A stretch of 64,000 bases of DNA from Meghimatium bilineatum. Lineage: Eukaryota > Mollusca > Gastropoda > Stylommatophora > Philomycidae. Below, one piece after another: positions 1 through 10,723 of the stretch. The notes under the pieces were generated by a model, which worked only from the letters and a program-made list of their open reading frames with translations, had not been told where the DNA came from and ran no database searches. Where the stretch lies: the NCBI GenBank assembly GCA_034231615.1, contig CM067307.1, positions 7,185,013-7,249,012 of the forward strand, read 5' to 3'. The number at the start of each line of letters is the position of its first letter. The first letter of the stretch is position 1. The position numbers and the translations under genes are program-made.

Positions 1-960
1 GATTAATTTTTCATGTTGGACTCTGTCAAAGGCCTTGCTCTAGTCTATGAAGAAAATATAGATACTTTTTTGGACTTCTATATATTTATCTATAACTAGC
101 CGGATACTCAGTATAGCTTCTCTGGTTCCTTTGTTTTTCCTAAAACCGAATTGTTCTTCACCGACCTCCATGTCTATCTTGTTCTTAATTCTTTCATGTA
201 TTATCTTGAGAAGTATTTTAGTTAGATGGCTCATTAGACTTATTGTTCTATATTCTGCACAGTCCACAGCCCTGGGCTTCTTAGGTAGTGGTATGAATAT
301 TGATGATGTCTTTAGGTATATGGCCTGTTTCGTATATGTCATTGCAAATTTCTGTGATAGTATCTACACCAAACTCATTTAGAGTTTTTATTATGTCTGC
401 TGTTATGTTGTCAGAGCCTGCAGCTTTTCCACATTTTATTGAATTTATTGCATTTTCTATTTCTGATTTAAGTATTGCTGGTCCGTCGTTATTGTGTATT
501 GTGTGTTTTTTGTTCCGTATGTCGTCAAACAGTTCTGTCACATAATCTGCCCATCTTGTAAGTGCTTCTGTTTTATCAAATTTTTCCATTTTTATCTGTA
601 ATGCAGCCACCCCTATTTATAGGATTCGTACTATTTGTCATCTGCCGTATCTCCTTATGCATTGCTTTTGTTTTCTGTTGTATATGCATCTCTATTTCAC
701 TGTATTTTGTTTCTAGCCATTGTTTTTTCGCTGTACTGCACATGTTACGTATCTCATTGCCTATACTTGCGTCGCTTGTGGTATTTTTAGCTTTCTTTCT
801 TTCTGAAATTTTCTCTAATATTTCATCTGTCATCCATGTTTGTTTGTTCTTGTTTTTCTTATTGGTAAATTTTCATTTTTGTTTAAATACTTTTCCTTAG
901 GCTGTCCTATTTATTGTCTATTTTCTCTTCTGGATTTTCCCTTCTGTATTGTTCCATGCA
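1..960 (-). mobile_element. RTE-like LINE fragment, N-terminal part of reverse transcriptase (cut by window edge)
   Basis: Reading from about 960 down to 1, the minus strand encodes the region before and at the start of a non-LTR reverse transcriptase. Visible pieces are a lysine-rich linker (MTDEILEKISERKKAKN), a block with KSEIENAINSIKCGKAAGSD, and the RT finger region FIPLPKKPRAVDCAEYRT followed by EEQFGFRKNKGTREAI. These are classic RTE-type LINE blocks. The frame is broken several times, so it is a pseudogene. Bases 1-110 match 22926-23028, the start of the second minus-strand LINE fragment, so both come from one family. The clade call (RTE/Proto2-like) is tentative. Confidence 0.85.
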
Positions 961-968
961 TTCTATCA

Positions 969-1055
969 TGTTCCACCACAAGAACCCAACTGATGTTCTG
1001 TCGGCTCTGTGATAGAGTGGTTAGCTTGTTCCACAACAAGAACCCAACTGATGTT
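969..1055. repeat. Short direct duplication, unit 58 bp
   Basis: The 29-base segment gttccaccacaagaaccc... at 969-997 recurs at 1027-1055 with one change. Sequence from 1060 to 1324 shows no recognisable gene. Confidence 0.7.
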
Positions 1056-1324
1056 ACTCTTTAGTAAGCGAAGATGTGCATTGTTTTGATACAGTTAATT
1101 AAGTTTGTTATTAGTGAGTGTTCAGATGTTACTTTGATCATCTATGGAATAAACAATCAACTCCACTCATTAACATCTTTGCCGCCTTCCATGAAAAGCA
1201 TGGCAGGTAACAGTGCTACTATTCTTTGCTCCCATTTTCTTTGGTTATTGTTTGGCCTTGGCAACACACGGGTTTGCAAAGTATTAAACTACTCTGCATG
1301 CCTTAGCAAAGACTGCCCATGATT

Positions 1325-1456
1325 CAGCTTCATATAGGGTGTGCAAGAATGACTCCACATCAGACACTCAGCTACATATAGGGTGTGCAAGAGTGACTCC
1401 ACATCATACATCCAGCTACATATAGGGTGTGCAAGAATGACTCCACGTCGGACATC
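1325..1456. repeat. Minisatellite, 44-bp unit, 3 copies
   Basis: Units begin with cagctacatatagggtgtgc at 1325, 1369 and 1413, spaced exactly 44 bases. The following 1457-1723 has no recognised gene; an AATAAA-like string near 1571 has no coding context. Confidence 0.9.
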
Positions 1457-1723
1457 CAGTTTGTGTTTCCAGACTCAGACCACACCGGTAACTTGAACAT
1501 GCGGTGCCGTGATCAGTCTCCATGAAGACACCAACAGTGTAATTCTCGGAGCTCTTGTCCTGTTGTTGATCAATAAAACAAAGTAGAGTAAGGTTTCACA
1601 GAGAAACAGCAACAGCTGGCACTATTGTCCGACAGGAATATGTTGGTAACCCTAATTTATCACCATTAAAAAAACATTAACTAAATATGTCATACTAAAA
1701 TATTGCGTACGTTGTTGGATAAT

Positions 1724-1867
1724 GTGCAGATGACTTATCTAATATTGATGTTTCATACATGTGCAGATGACTTATCTAATATTGATGTTTCATACATGTG
1801 CAGATGACTATTCTAATATTGATGTTTCATACATGTGCAGATGACTTATCTAATATTGATGTTTCAC
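1724..1867. repeat. Minisatellite, 37-bp unit, 4 copies
   Basis: Copies of gtgcagatgacttatctaat start at 1724, 1761, 1798 and 1835 with almost no divergence, so the amplification is recent. Confidence 0.92.
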
Positions 1868-1929
1868 TATCTTCACTAGTCAACGGTGTGATTTTCTTTC
1901 CTGTGACTTTTTTCCTACCATAATATCTG

Positions 1930-2210
1930 TGTTTGCGACTCCTCTCCATCTATGTGTGGGTCTGTGGGCTAACAATTTTCCCTGTGCCTTTTTCCATATA
2001 TGTGCGGGTCTGTGTGTCCACAATTTTTCATTTGTCTCTTCCCATCTATGTGCTGGTCTGTGGGTCAACAATTTCCCCTGTGCCCCTCCCCTTCTATGTG
2101 CGGCTCTGTGGGTCCATAAACTCCCCTGTATACTTCCCTATCTATGTGCGGTTCTGTGGGTTCACAATTTCCTCTGTACCCCTAACCATCTTTGTTTGGG
2201 GATCTGTGCA
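1930..2210. repeat. Diverged minisatellite, about 48-bp unit, about 6 copies
   Basis: Repeating theme tatgtgcgggtctgtgggt followed by caatttcccctgtgcc. Copies differ at many sites, so it is older than its neighbours. Three overlapping open frames across it are by-products of the repeat. Confidence 0.8.
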
Positions 2211-2289
2211 CACACAATTTCAATTTTTCATCCAGCGGCATGCCCTTTATATATCAATTAGTGAGTTATAAAAATGACACCTTTTTGAA

Positions 2290-2520
2290 GCCCGTACTTG
2301 AGTGCAGAGTCTTGTTGAAGACCTTACTTGAGGGCAGAGTCTTGTTGAAGACCTTACTTGAGGGCAGAGTCTTGTTGAAGACCTTACTTGAGGGCAGAGT
2401 CTTGTTGAAGACCTTACTTGAGGGCATAATCTTATTGAAGACCTTACTTCAGGACAGAGTCTTGTTGAAGACCTTATTTGAGTGTAGAGTCTTGTTGAAT
2501 AACTTACTTGAGAGTAGAGT
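2290..2520 (+). repeat. Minisatellite, 30-bp unit, about 7-8 copies, derived from LINE coding sequence
   Basis: Unit cttgttgaagaccttacttg plus agggcagagt, in frame as repeated LLEGRVLLKT. The reverse complement of 22075-22100, inside the RTE-like LINE 3' region, gives the same string (catcttgttgaagacctt...). The array runs straight into the LINE C-terminal sequence at 2520, so it is an expansion of one LINE coding segment. Confidence 0.9.
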
Positions 2521-2690
2521 GGTGGGTAGGCAAGCAAGAGTTAGGCAGAGATACGAGTGGGAGAGTAACATCACGAGATTGGCAGGTGCAGTACAGCAAA
2601 ATGCACCACCAACCTATGAAACAGGATGTTGGAGGTTCGTTGTCAACGGATATGCCCTACAAATAAAACACGCAGCTTGATAAACCCATT
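2520..2690 (+). mobile_element. RTE-like LINE 3' end fragment
   Basis: The plus strand reads RQARVRQRYEWESNITRLAG, the arginine-rich C-terminal block of the same LINE family seen at 21890-23028 and 52228-52530 on the minus strand. It is a 5'-truncated tail whose upstream part has been replaced by the 30-bp array. Confidence 0.75.
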
Positions 2691-3187
2691 ATCACGACTA
2701 CAGTGCCAGGTGCTCGAGATTTCAGTTATTGGTAAGTGAATTGTAAAAATAATTACTTGTATATACATTTTACGCACATACGGACATACTTTGACGACGA
2801 GTACGTGTGTTATAACGACCCACGAGTGGTCGGTTGTAGGTGAGTCTAACCACAGACCAATATTTATATTTAGAAAGTAGTGGTTGAGCACAATATTTCA
2901 GGAATTACAGCTGGTACTGTTTCGTCCAGATCGGCGTCTTTAATGTTATATTAATGACATAACTTTTTAGAATTTTATTTTTCAAATAGCTCTACCAGTT
3001 CTGCTTGTTACTAGTTCCGTTCTGCCGTGCAGTTCTGATTGACTAGCTTCACTAGCTTGGCTAGCTTGACCGAAATTAAAAACATTACAGCCATGACTGT
3101 CTCCATTAAAGACCTTTCAACTGATTTAATTGGGCCCGATTCGTTATGTTTTTGATTATTGTTTGGTCTCGGTTGGTCATTATTTAC
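2691..3187. other. No feature seen
   Basis: AT-rich sequence between a LINE tail and the 33-mer array. I see no convincing ORF, RNA gene or repeat boundary. Confidence 0.6.
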
Positions 3188-4545
3188 ATCAATAATAGCT
3201 TCAGTCAGTTATCATATTACATCGCTAATAGCTTCAGTCAGTTATCATGTTACATCGCTAATAGCTTCAGTCAGTTATCATGTTACATCGCTAATAGCTT
3301 CAGTCAGTTATCATGTTACATCGCTAATAGCTTCAGGCAGTTATCATGTTACATCGCTAATAGCTTCAGTCAGTTATCATGTTACATCGCTAATAGCTTC
3401 AGGCAGTTATCATGTTACATCGCTAATAGCTTCAGTCAGTTATCATGTTACATCGCTAATAGCTTCAGTCAGTTATCATGTTACATCGCTAATAGCTTCA
3501 GTCAGGTATCATGTTACATCGCTAATAGCTTCAGTCAGTTATCATGTTACATCGCTAATAGCTTCAGTCAGTTATCATGTTACATCGCTAATAGCTTCAG
3601 TCAGGTATCATGTTACATCGCTAATAGCTTCAGTCAGTTATCATGTTACATCGCTAATAGCTTCAGTCAGTTATCATGTTACATCGCTAATAGCTTCAGT
3701 CAGGTATCATGTTACATCGCTAATAGCTTCAGTCAGGTATCATGTTACATCGCTAATAGCTTCAGTCAGTTATCATGTTACATCGCTAATAGCTTCAGTC
3801 AGTTATCATGTTACATCGCTAATAACTTCAGTCAGTTATCATGTTACATCGCTAATAGCTTCAGTCAGGTATCATGTTACATCGCTAATAGCTTCAGTCA
3901 GGTATCATGTTACATCGCTAATAGCTTCAGTCAGGTATCATGTTACATCGCTAATAGCTTCAGTCAGGTATCATGTTACATCGCTAATAGCTTCAGTCAG
4001 GTATCATGTTACATCGCTAATAGCTTCAGTCAGGTATCATGTTACATCGCTAATAGCTTCAGTCAGTTATCATGTTACATCGCTAATAGCTTCAGTCAGG
4101 TATCATGTTACATCGCTAATAGCTTCAGTCAGGTATCATGTTACATCGCTAATAGCTTCAGTCAGGTATCATGTTACATCGCTAATAGCTTCAGTCAGGT
4201 ATCATGTTACATCGCTAATAGCTTCAGTCAGTTATCATGTTACATCGCTAATAGCTTCAGTCAGTTATCATGTTACATCGCTAATAGCTTCAGTCAGGTA
4301 TCATGTTACATCGCTAATAGCTTCAGTCAGTTATCATGTTACATCGCTAATAGCTTCAGTCAGGTATCATGTTACATCGCTAATAGCTTCAGTCAGGTAT
4401 CATGTTACATCGCTAATAGCTTCAGTGAGTTATCATGTTACATCGCTAATAGCTTCAGTCAATTATCAGGCTACATTGCACATAGCATCAGTCAGTTATC
4501 ATGTTACATCGCTAATAGCTTCAGTCAGTTATCAGATTACAACAC
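3188..4545. repeat. Large minisatellite, 33-bp unit, about 41 copies
   Basis: Unit atcgctaatagcttcagtca plus gttatcatgttac. Being a multiple of three with no stop in two frames, it gives two overlapping plus-strand open frames of 487 and 481 codons (units IANSFSQLSCY and SLIASVSYHVT). The main variant site is cagTtatc versus cagGtatc; G-type copies come in runs (for example six in a row near 3860-4060), which suggests block duplication. No signal peptide, promoter or homology points to a real protein. Confidence 0.95.
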
Positions 4546-4667
4546 CAATAGTTTCAATGAACTGTGTAATTCGCCTCAGATCATTCATAAATCTCATGTT
4601 TTGAAATAGTGCCTTCCCATTAGGCCATATTTCCTTCTTCTCTTCTTACTCACATGTTCAAAGGGGA

Positions 4668-4765
4668 AGAGTTCACATGTTAACTGAGTTCACATGTTAA
4701 CTGAGTTCACATGTTAACTGAGTTCACATGTTAACTGAGTTCACATGTTAACTGAGTTCACATGT
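4668..4765. repeat. Minisatellite, 17-bp unit, about 6 copies, abutting a LINE 3' end
   Basis: Repeats of gttaactgagttcacat. The adjoining LINE fragment (minus strand) reads into the same string just after its zinc-knuckle-like segment, so the array looks seeded from the LINE tail. Confidence 0.85.
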
Positions 4766-5050
4766 ATGAAGAATGTGTTCTGCAGTCTCTGGGCTCAACT
4801 TCAGTTGCAGTTTTTTCTTGCCAATTTTGAGCTTTCTGAATATGTGAGTTCTAAGTCTATTGTGGTCAGTTCGTAATCTGGATATAATGAACTGCTCCTT
4901 GCGTGACATTTGTTGGCAGGGGTAATTTAGTTTTGCAGTTTTCTGTATCTACTTTCACTTTTTCCAATATTTCACATTTATCAAGTCTTACATTCATTAG
5001 GAAATATTTTATATTCTTTCTAGTGATCCCAATTTGCACGTTTATTCCCA
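4740..5050 (-). mobile_element. RNase H-type LINE, C-terminal fragment
   Basis: The minus strand reads EQFIISRLRTDHNRLRTH, then FRKLKIGKKK and ETAEHILHTC. This matches the post-RNase H block of other LINE fragments here (VVILPLRTEHNRLRNPMY at 8.5 kb, VILLRLRTGHNKMRHHLY at 23.3 kb). It is a short decayed 3' piece. Confidence 0.7.
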
Positions 5051-5075
5051 TGCATACCTGTTAAATGACTCAATG

Positions 5076-5232
5076 AATATGATTCTTCTTCTTCAGCGTT
5101 CATTCTCAAACTCCCGCTGGATCTCTTTTGTAGCAGGACCATGGTCCTATTAGATTTCCAGCAGGATGTAGTCAAGAGAATGGAAATGCGCTGTATCGCC
5201 GTTTTATCTGCGCCAATGGCCCGACACATCCG
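5076..5232 (-). repeat. Interspersed repeat family F, copy 1
   Basis: Reading on the minus strand: ggccattgacacaaat-type start, then ttctctggactacatcctgc, a segment with ctagtaggaccat, gatccagcgggagtttgaga and a gaagaagaa tail. The same order recurs at 48380-48600, 55644-55745, 55757-55890 and 61150-61295. It looks like a short non-autonomous retroelement; I cannot name the family. Confidence 0.8.
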
Positions 5233-5319
5233 TCGTCGGCGGAGAATAAGATTCAGAAAGTCAAAACAGTTAATGTACTTAGTGGAGTGTGGAGTCATTA
5301 GAGAGAGCTAAAATGTGTA

Positions 5320-5435
5320 CTCACTGCGAAAAATCCCGCATCATTTTGTCTCCTGCCATGATGGTGTTGTGGGAAACGAACGGGCTGACCAATTAGCTTT
5401 CTCCCTGGCACAGCCTCGTCGCCATAACAGATAGT
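5320..5435 (+). mobile_element. RNase H-type LINE scrap
   Basis: The plus strand contains GVVGNERADQLA, matching the last conserved RNase H motif of LINEs (GHxGVxGNExADxLA). It is too short to place further. 5436-5700 shows nothing recognisable. Confidence 0.5.
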
Positions 5436-5699
5436 CAGCCTATTGAACTAGAATAAATACTTGAATCTTCTTGAGTCCGCACGATAAGCTTATTATGAGA
5501 TAAATATGAATGAGTTAATATCGAGAATGCGCGATTTGGGAGTGAATATACATGTGGCCCGTACAGAAAAACTAACAAAGATCTCAAAACTAGCACTGAA
5601 CCAACATAGAGCCAACATATATCACGGAGGTGGTGGTGGTTGGATTACTAGAAGCTTTATGGTTTAAAGCGTTGATAAAACCAAATTCGATTAAATTCC

Positions 5700-5995
5700 T
5701 CAGTTGGTGGATCGAGCAGATATTTTGAATGTCCTACAGGAAAATGCACGAACAAATGACAGTATAAGCGACGATGACTCTTGTTACATGACTAAAATAA
5801 AGAGATTTGGTTTAAAATGTGGTGTCGCTAGAATGGAGCGGTTTCGTGGGCAAGAAAGAATGATGGTCAATCAACTGCGTACGGGGACTGTCAGTCAACG
5901 TGTAATGGCGGCTACACTCAAGGAGAGATCTGAGCACCTATGGACTTGATCGGAGTGCAATGACGATGATCCAACGACTAACTAACCAACTAAGT
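5700..5995 (+). repeat. Unclassified coding repeat family X, copy 1
   Basis: An 81-codon open frame starts MVDRADILNVLQENARTND and includes RMMVNQLRTGTVSQRVM and TLKERSEHLW. Next come bases that would read C-S-E-C-N-D-D-D-P-T-T-N. Related copies are at 43040-43337 and 48937-49325. Similarity lies in the protein more than the DNA, which suggests a decayed gene of a transposon or a gene family. I recognise no domain; a terminal CxxC pair suggests metal binding. Confidence 0.65.
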
Positions 5996-6290
5996 TGAAA
6001 GTAGGTTACTTAACCATAAGAGGTATCCACAGAAAGATGTAATGGAGCACCAAAGACCTTACAAATACAGCAGCATTTATGTCAAACTGCGAACGAAAAG
6101 AAGAAGAAGAAGAAGACCATAAGAGATCTATTTTACTTAACTAGAACCAAAACAAAGGGAACAAGACTCTCAAACAATGTTATACATAGTATTACAAGAA
6201 GGAGAAAACAAAGTCTTCAGTTTAACCAAAAGATAACAGAAGTAAAGGAGAGACCAGAAGAACGTGTAATCATAAACTGACTGGGACACA
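5996..6290. other. Repeat-rich, no gene seen
   Basis: Contains a gaagaagaagaagaagacc run near 6100, the kind of tail seen at ends of retroelement copies here. Nothing else is assignable. Confidence 0.5.
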
Positions 6291-6400
6291 GCTTATATAC
6301 TTTTAGATGGCTGACAGAACGGCAAGCAGAGCATATATTTGAATGCCCCGAGTGATGTGTCGCTTGTTTTAATCAAGAATCAAGAAGAATCATTATGTTT
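6290..6400 (+). mobile_element. LINE 3' end with zinc-knuckle-like motif
   Basis: The plus strand reads LTERQAEHIFECPE, resembling the ExAEHxxxECP part of the C-terminal knuckle of RNase H LINEs, and ends with aatcaagaatcaagaagaa. The same ending (aatcaagaatcaagaac) closes a related fragment at 50690-50875. Confidence 0.6.
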
Positions 6401-7424
6401 ACAAGAAGGTCTTTAGGTCCTTGTAGTACGAATATAAATGTTCTATGTGTGTGCTCTTGAGGATACTTAAATACTTGTTCGTTGATGGTGTAATAGTACA
6501 TGTCTCCATTGATCCGTTCTCTGTGACTTGGGTACACAGGGTGAATGTCTTGACGAGATCACATCTTTTGGGGGGATGTGGTTGGTCAAGTACTGAAAAC
6601 TTGTTTACTTGTCTCTGTATCTCGTTGTTAGGTTGTTTTATGTTTTATTTTAACACATCTACCTATTTTTGTTTACCTTGATATTTGCCCTGTATTGCTC
6701 CAGTCACCTACTTCCTGTTTAGGGTTGTTACCCTATACTAGAACATTTATCCCCTGTTTACTTGAGTTGCAAGGCGATTAGGAAGAAGATAAGTGCGATT
6801 ATAACGGACCGTGTTCAATTTCTGTCAGCTGTAAAAGTTATTTCCATTTATTTCATGCTACCAACTTGAAACTAATCCTTAGAGTGTCGGTTAATTTTCC
6901 AACATTTATTAGTCTCTCCACAATCTAATAATGAATAGCGCTGTAAGCTAGTTGATGGTGAGCTTGCTTGCTATCACCCGATTACAGAGTGCAATTTGCG
7001 AAACCACGCCCGGGAAACAACAAAAATCCGAGTCGTGATTTCTCGCTTGACACGACCACTCCTACAGTTGACTCCGCTGTGAGTACATGACGCATGAGTT
7101 AGGGGAGGTTAAGACAGCAAGGAAGGAAACTGGTCACCACACCTAATAGTTTCTGTGGCTTAGTACATGACGAGCTACCTTCATCCTCGACGACATATTG
7201 CTGCCATGGACCTACCTTTTCTTGTAACCTAAGCACAATATAATTCTTAGAGTGTAGGCTTATTTCTCAGCTTTTGCAGTCCTTAGGTACAACGTGGTTC
7301 GGTTCAAAGTCTTATCCCTTTAAAAAAAACTCTCTCGTTAAAGGGTAAGAAAATAACAAGAAATAAGTCAAGAATGTTGCCAATAACAAAGTACATAGCA
7401 AATTAACAACATCCGCAAAAACAG
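6400..7424. other. No gene recognised
   Basis: About 1 kb with no domain-like ORF. A 78-codon frame at 6445-6681 has no recognisable motif. Confidence 0.5.
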
Positions 7425-7453
7425 ACATTTCGACTAAAAATTCTTCCTCCGGA
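7425..7453 (-). ncRNA. Hammerhead-like core motif, copy e
   Basis: On the minus strand tccggaggaagaatttttag is followed by tcgaaatgt. This follows the pattern GA-G/T-GAAG, stem, TCGAAA seen in six other places. It is the weakest match, since the CUGAUGA box is degenerate. Confidence 0.35.
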
Positions 7454-7499
7454 CAAATATACAGTGACAAATATACATCCGCTCGCTAAGGACCTATAG

Positions 7500-8785
7500 C
7501 ATGTCTCATACAAGACATAATACCACACTTGAATATGGTTCAGCTGCGTGGTGTTCTGCATCAAACACCATATTACAAGAACTAGATAAAGTGCAAAACC
7601 AGGCGCTCAGGATGATGCAGGGAGCAATGCAATCTACACCTTCAATAAAGATACAGAAAATGGGAAGAGTACAAACACCTGGCTAACGCAGACACAAAGG
7701 TGCTAATACAAGTAGAAACGTTTAAGTGTATGCCAAGTAATCCAATGAAGGAAATATTCCAAAATCTAGAATGGGGCGACTGAAAAGAAGCAGCTTTATG
7801 CACCAAGCTACATGCCTCCATAGACAACTTACAGACCTAACTGAAGTTGACAGCCCCTTAAAGTATGTTCCAGAACAAACCCCATTGGAGTGAAAGGCAT
7901 GGAATACCAATACACATTCAGACCCATGTGAAAAGAATACTAAGTGAGGACGAACAGAATAGTATGCAGTGAAGGACAGCCACCCTCTGTTTCTTGGTCG
8001 AGGAATATCCACAAGACATATGGGCCGAGTATACACAGATGGGTCTGCACAAATTGCAGTGAGGAATGGAGGTGCAGGTGTATACATAGAATATCCACAC
8101 AAGTCTAGAGATACGATCAGAACACCAACAGGGAAATTCTGCAATAATTATGATGCAGAAATGCAGGCAATTAGGGTGGCAACAAAAAAACTGCCGAACT
8201 CCAATCCTAGCCCACAGCCCGTGGTATTCCAGACAGATGCAAGGTCAGTGCTTCAAGGTCTCCAGTCTGGAAAGCTAACAGACTTACACCACTACTTAGT
8301 GAATTGTCTTACCAGTATAGGGTAACCATGCAGTGGATACCCTCTCAATGTGGAATACCAGGAAATGAAAAATCAGACCAACTGGCTAAGGAAGGTGCTG
8401 CTGAAGACCAACCATATATACCAATCACCTACCATACGAAAAAACAGATAATCAAGTCAATAAGAAAACACAAACACCAACACAAGATGACTATCACATT
8501 ATGAATAGATCCGAACAAGTTGTAATTCTACCACTCAGAACGGAACACAACCGTCTCCGCAATCCCATGTACACAAAATTCAAGATTGGCAACACGGCCA
8601 TGTGCACAAGTGGACAGGCAGCACAGAGTGTCAAACATATACTTTAAGAGTGTTCTGAGCGTGAAACGTTGAGGCAGACATATTGGCCAGAGGAAACAAC
8701 ACTGGAATCAAAGCTCTATGTGCCACTGTATGAACTACAAAAGACAGTGAATTGTGTTAAGGTGACAGAATTACAGTTATAGACA
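7500..8785 (+). mobile_element. RNase H-type LINE, 3' half (RT end, RNase H, zinc knuckle)
   Basis: In order on the plus strand: the RT C-terminal part LEYGSAAWCSASNTILQELD (near 7530-7640); an RNase HI domain with YTDGSAQIAVRNGGAGVYI (8030-8090), the middle acid in NNYDAEMQAIRVA, the aspartate in VFQTDARSVLQGL and WIPSQCGIPGNEKSDQLAKE (8335-8395); then LPLRTEHNRLRNPMYTKF and a C-x-H-C-like segment MCTSGQAAQSVKHIL. At least two frame breaks separate these blocks, so it is dead. Carrying RNase H places it near the I/Nimb group of LINEs. Confidence 0.85.
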
Positions 8786-9740
8786 TGTTTCAAGTGAACG
8801 AAAGAAGAAGACGAAGTGCCTTATACTAGTTCTATCGGGAACTTGCTCAATGAAAAGAAAGTGAGGAGCCATCGCCAAGTGTCGTTTCCACAACAATGTT
8901 TGTGTTTTAATACATGTAATGTTATGTAAGAGCTTATTCTGACATAGAATATTCGAGATGTGTACAGAGATACAATTCCGGGTTTCTTTCATGTGGTACA
9001 TTCATGGTCTGTTACCTTCCAATAACTCTTGCATTACATCACGCATGGTTGGACTCTAGAATATTCCATTATTATTCACCTTATTGGGCACGTGACGACA
9101 TGAAGATAATTTTCCTTAAGGAAAGGTTAACACTCTCCCCCCCCCCCAATAGAAAGTGATTGTATATGCTGGAAGCAGTGCTTTCAATTTATATATAATG
9201 GGTTAAAGATTCAGGAAATGTAACTTTTTTAATGTTAAATTAGCATAATTTTGGAAACTTCGCTGAAAACGTGATGTTTTATGCGACCAAATTGTGAAAT
9301 CTATGGGCATGTCAGTAGGTTTCTATCTACAAAACTAACATAACTATCGCAATGAAATTTGATATACATATAAAGGATAATTGTACCTTTTAGATGACCC
9401 TTTTAAATCCTTGATCAGAGATATGGCTCAAATATTATACTATGTTATATGAAAATAATGTTTTAAAAATGTTAGTAAGGGGTATGGTTAACATAAATGA
9501 CATAAATACATAAACTATTCAATCTGTCGCTGTTCAAGCGCTGCAAATGGTGTGGGGGATAGTTTCCTAATTGTGGGCCAAGTTTGGATAGTATATATTG
9601 AAAACATTTGAGATATCTCATGAATGGCGATAGAAAACATTGGAAAAAGTAGTTTTGAGAAAAATGCAAAAATCTGACTTACAATGCTGGTTTCCTATGT
9701 AAATCTAAACTTAGTAAGCTCCTGCTGCATAGGAATCATC
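8786..9740. other. No gene seen; one C10 tract
   Basis: AT-rich non-coding sequence. A poly(C) run lies near 9139-9148. Confidence 0.55.
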
Positions 9741-10325
9741 CTTATCATGTTTCTTGGTCTCACCGACACTTTTTCCTGCTCTTTTTTATCTTTCTATTAT
9801 ATTTCCTTCTTCGGCTTCTCTTACTCTGGGTCGGTTGATACGCCGAAATATCGTAACATTGTGGTACCCACAGCTGAGTTCTAATTTCTTCAAAATGACA
9901 GTCCTGTCTAGCTTTCCTTCATTGAATACCATAATGAAAACATTTACAGCTAATTCGAATCTCTCTTTTCCTACAAATGTTGCTTTAGGATACCTATCCC
10001 AGATCAGGTGATGGAATGTTTCATGTGAATTGTGTGTCCCACCAGGAAAACACACTTTTTAACAAATTATCACCAGGAATATCCTAAAAAAACAGGTTTT
10101 ATTATTTCTATGACAAAATCAGTCAGCGTATTCCTGTTTTCATTGTGACACCATATCTGTGAACAGCTTATATGTATTCCTTGTATATGTTCCCAAATTG
10201 CCCACAATCCTTTCTTCATAGTCATAAATAATAAATTTCCCACATTTGACCTAATGGCATCTCAGCAGTGACCCGGAATTCTTTTTATTGCTGATTTTGT
10301 TAGTTCTGCTACTCCAATTCCTTTC
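9740..10325 (-). mobile_element. Mutator-like transposase-domain fragment
   Basis: The minus strand reads DAIRSNVGNLLFMTMKKGLW (about 10260-10200), then LTDFVIEIIKPVFLGYS, then GGTHNSHETFHHLIWDRYPK, FVGKERFELAVNVFIMVFNE and a tail RINRPRVREAEEG. This order matches, from memory, a Mutator-like transposase domain widespread in invertebrates (patterns such as AIKPIF, KCLHGKTQNxNESxNNxIW, RxPKxxFVG, FNxG). Stops interrupt the frame. The 89-codon piece at 9786-10055 is its longest open part. No terminal repeats were identified. Confidence 0.65.
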
Positions 10326-10327
10326 TA

Positions 10328-10723
10328 GTGTTAGGATCAGACCGGAGAAGGGAATAATGTTTTTGCAGGATGTGTCGGACAGTGGAATTATAAAGATGAA
10401 AGGTAAGTACAAGTTTAACGCTAAAGATGAAAGGTAAGTACAAGTTTAACGCTAAAGATGAAAGGTAAGTACAAGTTTAACGCTAAAGATGAAAGGTAAG
10501 TACAAGTTTAACGCTATCAGAGGAGGAGGAAGAACCCTGGGACTTAGTCAAGGTATTTGGCTCTGTGTACGCCAGTTATCTCGCCTAGATACCGTGAGTA
10601 ATTCCCAGGGTTTTTCCTTCTCCTCTGATAGAGTTAAATTTGTTCTTACCTTTCATCCTGATAACTTCATTGTTCGACACATCCTGCTTAAACATTATTC
10701 CCTTCTGCAGTCCGATACTAACA
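10328..10723. repeat. Long imperfect palindrome inside a Penelope-like element
   Basis: The left arm 10328-10545 is the reverse complement of the right arm 10599-10723, with a spacer of about 53 bp. Matching blocks in order are gtgttaggatcag, gaagggaataatgttt, gcaggatgtgtcg, gatgaaaggtaagtacaag, atcagaggag and accctggga. The left arm is longer by 93 bases, exactly three extra copies of the 31-bp unit in the next entry. Confidence 0.88.
10394..10516 (+). repeat. Minisatellite, 31-bp unit, 4 copies, confined to one palindrome arm
   Basis: Unit gatgaaaggtaagtacaagt plus ttaacgctaaa. The opposite arm has a single copy, so the expansion happened after the palindrome formed. Each unit holds aggtaagta, a match to the animal 5' splice-site consensus. 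Confidence 0.92.

Noticed and set aside
3146-4609. 487- and 481-codon open frames
   Set aside because: Both are products of one stop-free 33-bp unit; no signal peptide, splice context or homology.
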